A DNA stretch of 64,000 bases from Salinigranum halophilum (GTDB lineage: Archaea > Halobacteriota > Halobacteria > Halobacteriales > Haloferacaceae). A program made the position numbers and the translations under genes. The DNA lies in the NCBI RefSeq assembly GCF_007004735.1, contig NZ_SSNL01000004.1, positions 496,001 through 560,000 on the forward strand. The letters are read 5' to 3'. The notes under the pieces are model-generated. The model did no database searches. It saw only the letters and a program-made list of their open reading frames with translations, and had not been told where the DNA came from. Below, piece by piece: positions 8,876 through 17,992 of the stretch. The number at the start of each line of letters is the position of its first letter. Positions within the stretch are counted from its first letter, which is position 1.

Positions 8876-9793
8876 ATGCAGGACGTGTGCGGGCCACGAG
8901 GGGAACGGATACTCATCACGGGCGGAGCGGGGTTCATCGGGAGCCACCTCGCCGACGCGCTCGTCGCCGAGAACGACGTCCGCGTCCTCGACGACCTCTC
9001 GACCGGCTTCCGTGCGCAGGTGCCCGACGGGGCCGAGCTATTCGAAGGCGACGTCTGCGACCCGGACGCCCTCGACGCCGCGATGGACGGCGTCGACACC
9101 GTCTTCCACGAGGCGGCGATGGTGAGCATCCCGAAGACGGTCGCGGACCCGCTGGCCTCGAACGAGGTGAACGTCACGGCGACGCTTCGGCTGTTAGAGC
9201 GAGCGAGAGCCGAGTCCGCCCGGGTCGTCTGTGCGTCCAGCGCCGCCATCTACGGGAACCCCGACCGCGTCCCCGTCAGCGAGACGGACCCGCTGCGGCC
9301 GACGTCGCCGTACGGCGTCCAGAAGCAGACGCTGGACCACTACACCCGGCTCTACACCGACCTCTACGACCTCGAGACCGTCGTGCTTCGGTACTTCAAC
9401 GTCTACGGCCCGCGCGCGGAGGCCGGCGAGTACGGCGACGTCGTCTCGGTGTTCTTCCGACAGGGGCGGGCGGGCGGTCCCATCACCATCGAGGGGTCGG
9501 GTGAGCAGACGCGCGACTTCGTCCACGTCGACGACGTCGTGCAGGCGAACCTCCGGGCGGCGACGACCGACGCCGTCGGCGAGGCGTACAACGTCGGCTG
9601 CGGCACCGAGACCACCGTCTCGGCGCTCGCCGAGAAGATTCGGGCGCTGACGGGTGGCGACGCGGAAATCACCCACGTCGACCGGCGGCCCGGCGACATC
9701 GACGACAGCCTGGCCGACATCTCGAAAGCCCGCGAGCGACTCGGGTACGAACCGACGGTCGACCTCGACGAGGGGCTCGACTCCGTCGTCTAG
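8876..9793 (+). CDS. NAD-dependent epimerase/dehydratase (UDP-glucose 4-epimerase-like)
   Basis: Extended short-chain dehydrogenase acting on nucleotide sugars, 305 residues. The NAD-binding motif TGGAGFIG is at 15-22, the catalytic Ser in SSAAIYG near 121, and the Tyr146-Lys150 pair in SPYGVQK. The C-terminal substrate domain has the RYFNVYGPRA and DFVHVDDVV stretches found in GalE and related 4-epimerases. It stands immediately upstream of the amino-uronic acid operon and most likely supplies an epimerised UDP-hexose or UDP-HexNAc to the same glycan. The exact substrate (UDP-Glc, UDP-GlcNAc or a uronate) cannot be read from sequence. Confidence 0.9.
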   Translation: MQDVCGPRGERILITGGAGFIGSHLADALVAENDVRVLDDLSTGFRAQVPDGAELFEGDVCDPDALDAAMDGVDTVFHEAAMVSIPKTVADPLASNEVNVTATLRLLERARAESARVVCASSAAIYGNPDRVPVSETDPLRPTSPYGVQKQTLDHYTRLYTDLYDLETVVLRYFNVYGPRAEAGEYGDVVSVFFRQGRAGGPITIEGSGEQTRDFVHVDDVVQANLRAATTDAVGEAYNVGCGTETTVSALAEKIRALTGGDAEITHVDRRPGDIDDSLADISKARERLGYEPTVDLDEGLDSVV

Positions 9794-10205
9794 GTGGGCG
9801 CTCACCCCTCGCGTCGTCCGTGTTCGCGGAGGACGCCCGCACCGCCGCTCGCTCCGCGCCGCCGCGCGCCCCGTCCGGCCCCGATAATGACCTCTTAACG
9901 CTGGACACGGTCGGACGCCGTCGAGAACCGCCGGCTCGCGCCCTCGTCGGCCGGTTTACGCACTGTCGGGAGCCGTCGTGGACACGGGTCGACGCCGAAT
10001 AGCTCGCCCGACGGCGCGGTGGCACGGACGCGGTTCGCCCGCCGTCTTCGTGTGTCACTGGTTAATCACTATTATAACAAACCCGATTCGGGCGAACCAC
10101 CGAACACCGTCAGGGATGGCGGGAGTGATCCCATGTTACGTATGCGCCATCGGAGTCCGGACCGGTTCGTTCGTGAGACGACGTCGTTCGAGGGGGTGAG
10201 TCCCG
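9794..10205. other. 412-nt intergenic region
   Basis: No convincing gene. The first 230 nt are GC-rich. The second half holds an A/T-rich segment (10060-10086) with a TATA-like ATTATAAC and the motif TAACAAACCCGA. If transcription starts about 25 nt downstream of it, the 10206 operon has a leader of roughly 100 nt. Confidence 0.5.
10060..10086 (+). promoter_or_regulatory. Promoter region of the amino-uronic acid operon
   Basis: GGTTAATCACTATTATAAC followed by AAACCCGA. The box ATTATAAC is the best TATA element in this gap. The 12-nt motif TAACAAACCCGA (10075-10086) recurs with one variable base before the genes at 24861 and 28038. The start codon is 120 nt further on, so a structured leader is possible. 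Confidence 0.45.
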
Positions 10206-10778
10206 GTGGCTGCGCGGCTCGGTGCTGACGCGACGGTAGACGACGACGTGCACCTCGGCTACGGGGACGGAGCGCCACCGGTCGTCGGCGACCGCGCGAC
10301 GATTCGCGCCGGCAGTATCATCTACACCGACGTCGAGATCGGCGACGACCTCACCACCGGTCACGGCGTCCTCATCAGGGAACAGACGACGGTCGGCGAC
10401 GACGTGGTCGTCGGGACGGACGTCGTCCTGGACGGCAACCTCACCGTCGGCTCCGGCGTCAGCCTCCAGACGGGCGTGTACGTCCCGCCGGCGACGACCA
10501 TCGGCGACGACGTGTTCGTGGGGCCGCGAGCGGTCCTGACGAACGACCCCTACCCCATCAGGACGGACGTCGACCTCGACGGGCCGACGCTCGAAGACCA
10601 CGTCTCCATCGGCGCGAACGCGACGCTCCTCCCCGGCGTCACCGTCGGCGAGGGCGCGTTCGTCGCCGCGGGTGCCGTCGTGACCGAGGACGTCCCGGCC
10701 GAGACCCTCGCCGTCGGCAGCCCGGCCCAGTCCCGCGACCTCCCCACGGAACTCGACGGGAGGAACCGAATCAGATGA
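10206..10778 (+). CDS. Sugar N-acetyltransferase, left-handed beta-helix (WbpD-like)
   Basis: A 190-residue hexapeptide-repeat acyltransferase, essentially all left-handed beta-helix: repeats such as VEIGDD, TTVGDD, LTVGSG, TTIGDDVFVG and VTVGEGAFVAAGAVV. The loop VGPRAVLTNDPYPIR matches the catalytic-loop region of WbpD/WlbB enzymes, which acetylate the 3-amino group of UDP-GlcNAc3NA with acetyl-CoA. The start is a GTG at 10206; the next in-frame ATG lies inside the repeats. Its stop overlaps the next ATG by 4 nt. First gene of a five-gene operon whose members fit the same pathway. Confidence 0.9.
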   Translation: MAARLGADATVDDDVHLGYGDGAPPVVGDRATIRAGSIIYTDVEIGDDLTTGHGVLIREQTTVGDDVVVGTDVVLDGNLTVGSGVSLQTGVYVPPATTIGDDVFVGPRAVLTNDPYPIRTDVDLDGPTLEDHVSIGANATLLPGVTVGEGAFVAAGAVVTEDVPAETLAVGSPAQSRDLPTELDGRNRIR

Positions 10779-11863
10779 CCATCCCGATCGCGAACCCACA
10801 GGTCGGCGACGCCGAACGAGAGTACGTCGAGGCGGTCCTCGACAGCGGCCAACTCGCCGACGGTCCCGAGGTCCGCCGGTTCGAGTCCGAGTTCGCCGCC
10901 TACTGTGACACCGACGACGCCGTCGCGACCAGCAACGGGACGACGGCGCTGCACGCCGCGCTCCACGCGCTCGGCATCGGCGAGGGCGACCGGGTGGTCA
11001 CGACACCGTTCACCTACATCGCGACGGCGAACGCCGTCTCCTTCTGCGACGCGACGGTCGAGTTCGTCGACATCGACCCCGAGACGTACAACATCGACCC
11101 CGCCGCGCTCGAACGACGGCTCCGCGAGGGGCCACCCGTCGACGCGGTCGTCGCGGTCCACCTCTACGGACTCCCGGCTGACATGGAGCGACTGGCCGAA
11201 CTCGCCGGCGCGTACGACTTCGCGCTCGTCGAGGACGCCGCACAGGCGCACGGGGCGACGGTCGACGGCGACCGCGTCGGGTCGCTGGCCGACGCCGGCT
11301 GTTTCTCCTTCTACCCGACGAAGAACATGACGACCGGAGAGGGCGGGATGATCACGACGGACCGGTCAGACGTCGCCGACCGAGCGGCCCGGTTCGTCGA
11401 CCACGGCCGGAGCGAGGGGTACGAGCACGCCGAAATCGGTCACAACTTCCGAATGACGAGTGTCGCGGCCGCGCTCGGTCGGGCCCAGTTACAGCGCCTG
11501 CCCCGGTTCACCTCGGCGCGACAGCTCAACGCGAGTCGGCTCTCGACGGCGCTCGAGCGGACGGCGGTCCGAACCCCGAGCGTCCCCGACAACCGAACGC
11601 ACGTCTACCACCAGTACACGATTCGGACGACGGACCGCGAGGCGCTGTGTTCGCGCCTCGACGAGCAGGACGTCGGTTACGGGGTGTACTACCCGGTCCC
11701 GGTCCACGAGCAGGCCGCGTACGACCACGTCGACGCCGTCGCGCCGAACGCCGAGCAGGCCGCAGAGGAGGTGCTGTCGCTGCCGGTGCACCCCGCCCTC
11801 ACGCGCGCCGACGTCGAGCAGGTCGCCACGGCCGTCCGCGAGTCGATGGAGGTGATCGCATGA
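10775..11863 (+). CDS. DegT/DnrJ/EryC1 sugar aminotransferase (WbpE-like)
   Basis: PLP-dependent aminotransferase that puts an amino group on a nucleotide-linked keto sugar using glutamate, 362 residues. The PLP lysine is Lys183 in FYPTKNMTTGEGG, the Asp that contacts the pyridine nitrogen is Asp154 in EDAAQAHG, and SNGTTALH near 53-60 is the phosphate-binding loop. Length and motifs match the WbpE/DegT group. It overlaps its upstream and downstream neighbours by 4 nt, so all are translationally coupled. With the acetyltransferase before and the oxidoreductase after, its substrate is most likely UDP-3-keto-GlcNAc uronate. Confidence 0.92.
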   Translation: MTIPIANPQVGDAEREYVEAVLDSGQLADGPEVRRFESEFAAYCDTDDAVATSNGTTALHAALHALGIGEGDRVVTTPFTYIATANAVSFCDATVEFVDIDPETYNIDPAALERRLREGPPVDAVVAVHLYGLPADMERLAELAGAYDFALVEDAAQAHGATVDGDRVGSLADAGCFSFYPTKNMTTGEGGMITTDRSDVADRAARFVDHGRSEGYEHAEIGHNFRMTSVAAALGRAQLQRLPRFTSARQLNASRLSTALERTAVRTPSVPDNRTHVYHQYTIRTTDREALCSRLDEQDVGYGVYYPVPVHEQAAYDHVDAVAPNAEQAAEEVLSLPVHPALTRADVEQVATAVRESMEVIA

Positions 11864-12822
11864 GCGGCATCGACACCGTCGACGTGGGTGTCATCGGCGT
11901 CGGTACCATGGGCATCAACCACGCCCGCATCTACGACGAGTTCAACTCGACCCGGCTCGTCGGCGTCGCCGACACGGACGCGGCCCGGGCCAGTGAGGTC
12001 GCCGACAGATACGACACCCGGCCCATGTCGCAGTCCGCCCTGGTCGACGCCGTCGACGCCGTCTCGGTGGTCGTCCCGACCCGACACCACGCCCGCATCG
12101 CCCGCGAGACTATCCAGGCGGGCGTCCACACGCTCGTCGAGAAGCCGTTCGTCAGAGACCCCGAGGTGGGCCGAGAGCTCATGGCGCTGGCGGACGAGCG
12201 GGACGTCGTCCTCCAGGTGGGACACATCGAGCGGTTCAATCCGGCAGTCTCGGCGGTCATGGACATCACGGAGGAGATGGACCTCGTCTCGGTCAGCGCG
12301 AACCGCCTCGGGCCGCCCGTCGACAGGGACGGGAACGACGGCGTCGTGATGGACCTCATGATCCACGACATCGACATCCTGTTGACCCTCGTCGACGCGG
12401 CGGTCGAGTCGGTGTCGGCGACCGGGACCGACGACGGTCGGTACGGCACCGCACAGTTCGCGTTCGAGAACGGGGTCGTCGGCACGCTGACCGCGAGTCG
12501 GGTGAATCAAAAGCGCGCCCGGACGCTCGACGTCGCCGACCCCGAACAGCTCGTCGAGGTCGACTACTTCGACCAGTCGGTCCGGATTCACCGCCAGGCC
12601 GACCCCTCCTACGAGCCGACGAACGGGGGCGTCACGTACCGCAACGAGCGCGTCACGGAACACCCCTTCGTCGACACGCGCGAGCCGCTGAAGTGCGAAC
12701 TCGAGGCGTTCGTCACGGCCGTGAACAACGGCACGGAGCCGCGGGTGACGCCCCGAGAAGCGCTGCGCGCGGTCGAGATGGCGCACACGATTCGCGACCA
12801 GATCGGAGACGGTCAGCCATGA
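11860..12822 (+). CDS. Gfo/Idh/MocA oxidoreductase (WbpB-like 3-dehydrogenase)
   Basis: NAD-dependent sugar dehydrogenase of 320 residues. The Rossmann motif GVIGVGTMG is at 10-18 and the family signature EKP at 94-96; a putative catalytic His is in MDLMIHDIDI. In the Wbp pathway this family oxidises C3 of UDP-GlcNAc uronate, with tightly held NAD recycled by 2-oxoglutarate, so that it works hand in hand with the PLP aminotransferase encoded directly upstream. Both ends overlap neighbours by ATGA junctions. The start ATG at 11860 is fixed by this overlap. A different Gfo/Idh gene at 15656 is not part of this overlap chain. Confidence 0.9.
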   Translation: MSGIDTVDVGVIGVGTMGINHARIYDEFNSTRLVGVADTDAARASEVADRYDTRPMSQSALVDAVDAVSVVVPTRHHARIARETIQAGVHTLVEKPFVRDPEVGRELMALADERDVVLQVGHIERFNPAVSAVMDITEEMDLVSVSANRLGPPVDRDGNDGVVMDLMIHDIDILLTLVDAAVESVSATGTDDGRYGTAQFAFENGVVGTLTASRVNQKRARTLDVADPEQLVEVDYFDQSVRIHRQADPSYEPTNGGVTYRNERVTEHPFVDTREPLKCELEAFVTAVNNGTEPRVTPREALRAVEMAHTIRDQIGDGQP

Positions 12823-14183
12823 CGAACGCGCACAGTCTCTACGGCGGAACCGACGGACAGCTGACGGACGACATCGCGAACGGCCGGGTCCAGGTCGCCG
12901 TCTACGGCCTCGGCAAGATGGGGCTCCCGCTCGCCGCCGCGCTGGCCGAGCGCACCGGGGACGTCGTCGGCGTCGACGTCGACGAGTCGGTCGTCGAGGC
13001 GGTCAACGCGGGCGAGAGCCACGTCGCGAACGAACCCGGCCTGGCCGACCTCGTCCACGAGACGGTCGACGATGGCTCGCTCCGTGCGACAACGGACGGG
13101 GAGCGAGCGGCCGCGCACGCGAGCGTCCACGTCGTCGTGGTCCCGACGAAACTCCACGAGGGCGCGCGGCCGGACCTCGACATCGTCCGGGCGGTGACCC
13201 GACAGGTCGCGGCGGGACTCGACGCCGGCGACGCCGTCTTCCTCGAGAGTACCGTCCCGCCGGGGACGTGTCGCGACGTGGTCGAGCCGCTGCTCGCCAC
13301 CGAGTCCGGGCTCGCTCCCGAGGCGTTCGGTGTCGCGTTCTGTCCGGAGCGCACCTCGAGCGGGCGCGCCCTCCGCGACATCCGGGGGGCGTACCCGAAG
13401 GTCGTCGGCGGGACGGACCCACGGGCGACCCGGACCGCACAGCGCTTCTACGAGGCGGTCACCGACAACGAGGTCATTCCGGTGAGCGACGCCGCGACGG
13501 CGGAGGCCGTAAAGGTGTTCGAAGGCGTCTACAGAGACGTCAACATCGCGCTGGCGAACGAACTGGGGCGGGTGAGCGAGCGGCTCGAAATCGACGGGCG
13601 GGAGGCGATCGACGTGGCGAACACCCAGCCGTACTGTGAGATTCACGACCCCGGGCCGGGCGTCGGGGGCCACTGCATCCCCTTCTACCCGCACTTTCTG
13701 ATGTCGGCGGTCGACACCGACACGCCCCTCATCAGGACCGCCCGGTCCGTCAACGAGTCGATGCCCGGCTACACCGCTGGGCTCGTCTCGGACCTCCTCG
13801 AAGCTGCCGGGCGGCGGGTCGACGACGCCACGGTGCTCCTCCTCGGCGTGACGTATCGCCCGGGCGTCGCGGAGACGACACACACCCCGGCGCTCCCGCT
13901 CGCACGCCGGCTCGACCAACTCGGCGCGGCGGTGGCCATCGCCGACCCGCTCGTCGAGCCGGCGGTCCTCGACGAGAGCCCCGCGACGCACCTCCCGCTG
14001 GAGACGGTCGAGTCACTCGCACCCGACGCCGTCGTGGTCGTCACCCCGCACGAGGAGTTCGAGTCGCTCGACTGGTCGGCCTTCGGCGACGCGGTCGTCC
14101 TCGACGCGCGGGACGGCCTCGACAGCCCACAGGGGACCCACACGCTCGGGAACGGGCGGCGGTCCGACGGGGGACGTGACTGA
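12819..14183 (+). CDS. Nucleotide sugar dehydrogenase (WecC / WbpA type)
   Basis: UDP-glucose/UDP-HexNAc 6-dehydrogenase family, 454 residues. It oxidises the C6 alcohol of a UDP-sugar to a carboxylate with two NAD. The N-terminal NAD motif YGLGKMGLP starts at 29, the catalytic Lys is about 232 (TAEAVKVFEGVYRD), and the catalytic Cys286 lies in GVGGHCIPFYP. The C-terminal domain has the VLLLGVTYRPGVAE stretch. The GVGGHCIP form with following PHF favours UDP-GlcNAc or UDP-ManNAc dehydrogenases over UDP-Glc dehydrogenase. It overlaps the upstream gene by 4 nt and the epimerase gene by 1 nt. Confidence 0.92.
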   Translation: MTNAHSLYGGTDGQLTDDIANGRVQVAVYGLGKMGLPLAAALAERTGDVVGVDVDESVVEAVNAGESHVANEPGLADLVHETVDDGSLRATTDGERAAAHASVHVVVVPTKLHEGARPDLDIVRAVTRQVAAGLDAGDAVFLESTVPPGTCRDVVEPLLATESGLAPEAFGVAFCPERTSSGRALRDIRGAYPKVVGGTDPRATRTAQRFYEAVTDNEVIPVSDAATAEAVKVFEGVYRDVNIALANELGRVSERLEIDGREAIDVANTQPYCEIHDPGPGVGGHCIPFYPHFLMSAVDTDTPLIRTARSVNESMPGYTAGLVSDLLEAAGRRVDDATVLLLGVTYRPGVAETTHTPALPLARRLDQLGAAVAIADPLVEPAVLDESPATHLPLETVESLAPDAVVVVTPHEEFESLDWSAFGDAVVLDARDGLDSPQGTHTLGNGRRSDGGRD

Positions 14184-15274
14184 TGTCGCTCGACGTCCTC
14201 ACCGTCGTCGGCGCTCGCCCCCAGTTCGTCAAGGCGTATCCGGTCTCGCGGGCGCTCCGCGAACGTCACGAGGAGACGCTCGTCCACACGGGCCAACACT
14301 ACGACGAACTCCTCTCGGACGTGTTCTTCGAGGAACTGGCCCTCCCCACGCCGGACTACCACCTCGAAGTCGGCTCCGCCCCGCACGCCCAGCAGCAAGC
14401 GACGATGATGCGCCGCCTCGACCACGTCGTCGCCGCCGAGGAGCCGGACGCGGTCCTCGTGTACGGCGACACGAACTCCACGCTCGCCGCCGCACTCGTC
14501 GCGGCCAAGCGCGGCCCGGCCGTCGTGCACGTCGAAGCCGGCCTCCGGAGCGACAACTGGGAGATGCCCGAGGAGGTCAACCGCGTCCTGACAGACCACT
14601 GTGCGGACGTCTGCTGTGCACCCTCCGAGCGCGCGGTCGAGAACCTCCGTGCCGAGGGCATCACCGAGGGCGTCTCCCTGACGGGCGACGTGATGTACGA
14701 CGCCGTCCTGGCGGTCCGCGAGCGCGCGCGAGAGCAGTCGACGGTCCTCGCGGACCTCGGCGTCGACCCCGGCGAGTTCGTCCTCGCGACGGTCCACCGC
14801 GCGGCGAACACCGACGACCCCGACCGACTCGTCGAAGTCGTCGACGGGCTCCTCGGGGTGTCGCTCCCGGTGGTGTTACCGGCGCACCCGCGGACCGTCG
14901 CGGCGCTGCACGAGCACGGGCTCTACGAACGGGCCAGCGCGTGTCTCCACCTCTGTGACCCGCTCGGCTACCTCGACTTCGTCCGACTCGTCGAGACCGC
15001 AGCCCGGGTCGCGACGGACTCCGGCGGCGTCCAGAAGGAGGCGTTCTACCTCGAGACGCCCTGTGTGACGCTGCGCGACGAGACGGAGTGGACGGAGACG
15101 GTCGACTGCGGCTGGAACACCCTCGTCGGTGCCGACGCGGGCGAGATTGTCCGGGCGCTCGAAGCGCCGTTCGAGGCGTCCGACCACCCGCCGGTGTACG
15201 GCGACGGCGACGCCGCGACACGCGTCGTCGACGCCGTCTCCGAGTTGGAAGCCGGTGTCCACGCGCGTCTCTGA
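14183..15274 (+). CDS. wecB: UDP-N-acetylglucosamine 2-epimerase (WecB/WbpI type)
   Basis: Non-hydrolysing 2-epimerase of 363 residues with a GT-B fold. Diagnostic stretches are VVGARPQFVKAYP at 8-20, HTGQHYDE, YGDTNSTLA, HVEAGLRS, and TDSGGVQKEAFYL near 270. WecB makes UDP-ManNAc from UDP-GlcNAc; WbpI makes UDP-ManNAc3NAcA from UDP-GlcNAc3NAcA. The operon context (acetyltransferase, aminotransferase, 3-dehydrogenase, 6-dehydrogenase) favours the WbpI reaction, but WecB with WecC would also explain the pair at the end of the operon. Last gene; 381 nt follow before the next start. Confidence 0.9.
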   Translation: MSLDVLTVVGARPQFVKAYPVSRALRERHEETLVHTGQHYDELLSDVFFEELALPTPDYHLEVGSAPHAQQQATMMRRLDHVVAAEEPDAVLVYGDTNSTLAAALVAAKRGPAVVHVEAGLRSDNWEMPEEVNRVLTDHCADVCCAPSERAVENLRAEGITEGVSLTGDVMYDAVLAVRERAREQSTVLADLGVDPGEFVLATVHRAANTDDPDRLVEVVDGLLGVSLPVVLPAHPRTVAALHEHGLYERASACLHLCDPLGYLDFVRLVETAARVATDSGGVQKEAFYLETPCVTLRDETEWTETVDCGWNTLVGADAGEIVRALEAPFEASDHPPVYGDGDAATRVVDAVSELEAGVHARL

Positions 15275-15655
15275 GAGGGCCGTGGTGGTGTCGATGCGCC
15301 TCGCAGCGTTCGGCTCTCGTCGTCACGCCGGGACGTGCACGGTCGAGACACCCACTCGCTGTGGCGAGCGCGAGGCGGCTCGTGAGGAGGATACGTCGGC
15401 TAGTCGTGAACGGTCGGTCGGCTGGTCGTGTCGTTCCCTCCACGGGTCGTTCTGGACCACCGGCACCGTCCCCTCGACGTGTCGGCCGGTGTCTGACTCA
15501 CGGGAACATCGTGGTGTTTCGCGGGACCGCGCGCGGCCGTCGCCGGTGGAAGGGAGAGACGGGCCGATTTCGTCCGCACGACGGGGGTCGGGGGAGACGA
15601 CGGAGCCGCTCTAACCAGTGATTAGCAATGCCCGTGTGGGCCGACGGTCCACGGG
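15275..15655. other. 381-nt intergenic region
   Basis: No gene supported; open frames here are Arg/Ser-rich shadows. Near the right end (15609-15634) a short A/T-rich stretch, CTAACCAGTGATTAGCAATG, lies about 25-45 nt before the ATG at 15656 and is the likely promoter. Confidence 0.45.
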
Positions 15656-16807
15656 ATGACCGACCGAATCGCGTTCGTCGGGGCGGGAGCGAACCCGAAC
15701 GACCCCGACACCGACGGGTACGCAATGGCGTACCGACACGCCGCGGGCTACCAGCGAATCGACGGCTGTGAACTCGTCGGCTGTGCGGACATCGTCAGGG
15801 AGAACGCCGAAGTGTTCGCGGACCGACACGGCATCCCCCCGAGCGGCGTGTACGAGTCGTACGAGACCATGCTGGACGAGACCGACCCCGACGTGGTGAG
15901 CGTCTGCGTCCCGCCGGCGGCGCACGCGGAGATCGTCGTCGGCTGTGCCGAGAGCGGCGTCCCCGACGCCATCCACTGTGAGAAGCCGATGGCGCGGACC
16001 TGGCGGGAGTGTCGGGAGATGGTCGACGTCTGCGGACGACGGGACGTCCAGCTGACGTTCAACCACCAGCGGCGGTTCGCGCGGCCGTTCAGGCGGGCGA
16101 AAGAACTCCTCGACGCCGACTACATCGGCGACCTCAGGCGCATCGAGGTCGGCGGCAAGAACCTCTACGACTACGGGACGCATCTGTTCGACTTCTGCAC
16201 CGACGTCGTCGACGAGACACCGGCCGCGTGGGTCCTCGCACAGGTCGACTACCGCGAGGAGAACGTCCAGTTCGGCGTCCACAACGAGAACGGCGCGCTC
16301 GTCCAGTGGGAGTACGAGAACGGCGTCTCCGGGCTCGCGTCGACCGGTCGGTCGTCGTTCGTCGACTGCCACCTGCGGCTCGTCGGCACGAGCGGCACCA
16401 TCGAAGTCCAGCCCGACGGCGGGCCGCCGCTCCGAGCCATCCGTGACGAAGACGACGGCTGGCGGACCGTCGACACCGACGGAGACGGCATCCACGGGCC
16501 GGTCGACGGCCGCGTCGGCGCTGCCCTCCGGAAGCTCGACGAACTCACCCCGACTGCGCTCACCGTCCCCGGCGTCACCACGGAACACACTAGCCGGTCG
16601 GTCGCGAACGTGGTCCACTGCTACCGGACGGGGACGGCGTCACCGCTCCGGGGTGAGGTGGCACTCCAGGGGACGGAGCTCATCTTCGCGGCGTACGAGT
16701 CTGCGCGGAGACGTGGCCGTGTCGACCTCCCGCTGGAGGTCGACGACCACCCGCTCGAGTCGATGGTCGACACGGGACTCGTCGCGGTCGACTCCGAGGC
16801 CGACTGA
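15656..16807 (+). CDS. Gfo/Idh/MocA family oxidoreductase
   Basis: A 383-residue putative sugar dehydrogenase. The N-terminal Rossmann part begins IAFVGAGANP and has an unusual insertion (residues 12-22) in place of the compact G-x-G-x-x-G loop. The EKP signature is at 109-111 and is followed by NHQRRFARPF, a variant seen in members that act on nucleotide sugars or glycosides. Inserted long N-terminal loops occur in subfamilies of unknown substrate. It starts a separate transcription unit after the amino-uronic acid operon and may modify another sugar of the same glycan. Confidence 0.85.
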   Translation: MTDRIAFVGAGANPNDPDTDGYAMAYRHAAGYQRIDGCELVGCADIVRENAEVFADRHGIPPSGVYESYETMLDETDPDVVSVCVPPAAHAEIVVGCAESGVPDAIHCEKPMARTWRECREMVDVCGRRDVQLTFNHQRRFARPFRRAKELLDADYIGDLRRIEVGGKNLYDYGTHLFDFCTDVVDETPAAWVLAQVDYREENVQFGVHNENGALVQWEYENGVSGLASTGRSSFVDCHLRLVGTSGTIEVQPDGGPPLRAIRDEDDGWRTVDTDGDGIHGPVDGRVGAALRKLDELTPTALTVPGVTTEHTSRSVANVVHCYRTGTASPLRGEVALQGTELIFAAYESARRRGRVDLPLEVDDHPLESMVDTGLVAVDSEAD

Positions 16808-16828
16808 CGGAGGCGAGAGGCGAGACGC

Positions 16829-17968
16829 TCAGGACTCGTTGTACCAGACGTCGACGTGGGTCGTCGGCGCGTACGACTTGCCGACGAGGTCAGGGCGTCC
16901 GTCACCGGTGAGGTCGACGGCCTTCGCCTCGTGCGTCGGGACGCCCCGGGAGATGCGCGTCTCGGTGAAGCCCGTCGAGTGCGGAGAGAAGACGACGATT
17001 TCGGCGTCGTCGTTGCCGCCGAGCCCCATCTCGGCGACACAGATATCCGGACGACCGTCTCCGTCGAAGTCGGCGACCTGGACGGTGTGAGGGTTCGAGA
17101 GGTCGTCTCTGAGCACTGTCCCCGACCAGTCTCGCGGGTCGAAGACGCCGAGTCGCCCCGGCACGTCGCCGTTGTACGGGCGGTCGCCCTCTGTGAGGAC
17201 GATTTCGGGACTCCCGTCGTCGTCGACGTCCGCGACGGCGACGCGGGTCCACTCCCAACCGGGCGCGAACTCCTCGCGCACCCAGCGGCCCTCACGGCGG
17301 GCGAAGACGTTCGGCCCGGCGACGAGTTCGTTCTCGCCGTCGCCGTCGACGTCGGCGATGGCCGCCCCTTCCACGGAGAGGCCCTCCGCGACGACGTGGC
17401 GGTTGGCGACCGGCCACGGCTCTCGGCGCGGGTCCTCGGGAATGTCGTAGTAGAAGACTGTCTCGCTCTCCTGTGAGAGCGCGACCACCTCGTCGTCGCC
17501 GTCGTTGTCGACGTCGCCGACCACGACGTCGTGGTACTTCACGAAGTCGTCGGTGACGAGCCGTCGGGGCCAGGGGTCGCGGGAGTCCGCCGGCTGTTCG
17601 AACCAGTACAGGTCGGTGTCGAGGTTCTGCCCGGTCACGAGGTCCTGACTGCCGTTTCCCGTGAGGTCGGCGAACGCGCCGCCGACAGAGAGGTCCGGGG
17701 CGCGTCCGACGTCGTGTCGCGCCCAGCCCGAGTCGCGGTTCTCGTACCAGAACACGTTGGTCTCGAGGCGGTGGATGAGCTCGCGCGTGCCGGGGAGGTC
17801 CCGGAGCGAGAGCGTCTTGCCGACGACGGGAACCGTGACCGTCGGCTTCCCGCCGACCGCGCCGACGAGGACGTCGGGGAGCCCGTTACCCGTGAGGTCA
17901 GTCGTGAGACAGAACGACATCCGACCGGCGGGTGGGTCGGTGTCGATCCGCTCGTGGCGGAACTGCAT
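16829..17968 (-). CDS. FG-GAP/VCBS repeat beta-propeller protein
   Basis: A 379-residue protein made of about seven repeats carrying calcium-loop motifs such as DLTGNGLPDVLVG, DLTGNGSQDLVTG, DVDNDGDDEVVAL, DVDGDGENELVAG, DVDDDGSPEIVLT, DFDGDGRPDICVA and DLTGDGRPDLVG. These are FG-GAP/VCBS-type blades of an integrin-alpha-like propeller. No signal peptide or anchor is visible from the ATG at 17968; a longer frame reaches 18037 but adds only a charged stretch. Function unknown; propellers of this kind often bind ligands or act as lyase scaffolds. It is codirectional with the cohesin gene 115 nt upstream. Confidence 0.8.
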   Translation of the reverse strand: MQFRHERIDTDPPAGRMSFCLTTDLTGNGLPDVLVGAVGGKPTVTVPVVGKTLSLRDLPGTRELIHRLETNVFWYENRDSGWARHDVGRAPDLSVGGAFADLTGNGSQDLVTGQNLDTDLYWFEQPADSRDPWPRRLVTDDFVKYHDVVVGDVDNDGDDEVVALSQESETVFYYDIPEDPRREPWPVANRHVVAEGLSVEGAAIADVDGDGENELVAGPNVFARREGRWVREEFAPGWEWTRVAVADVDDDGSPEIVLTEGDRPYNGDVPGRLGVFDPRDWSGTVLRDDLSNPHTVQVADFDGDGRPDICVAEMGLGGNDDAEIVVFSPHSTGFTETRISRGVPTHEAKAVDLTGDGRPDLVGKSYAPTTHVDVWYNES

Positions 17969-17992
17969 ACCACCCACTCGGGCAGGTCCCTC

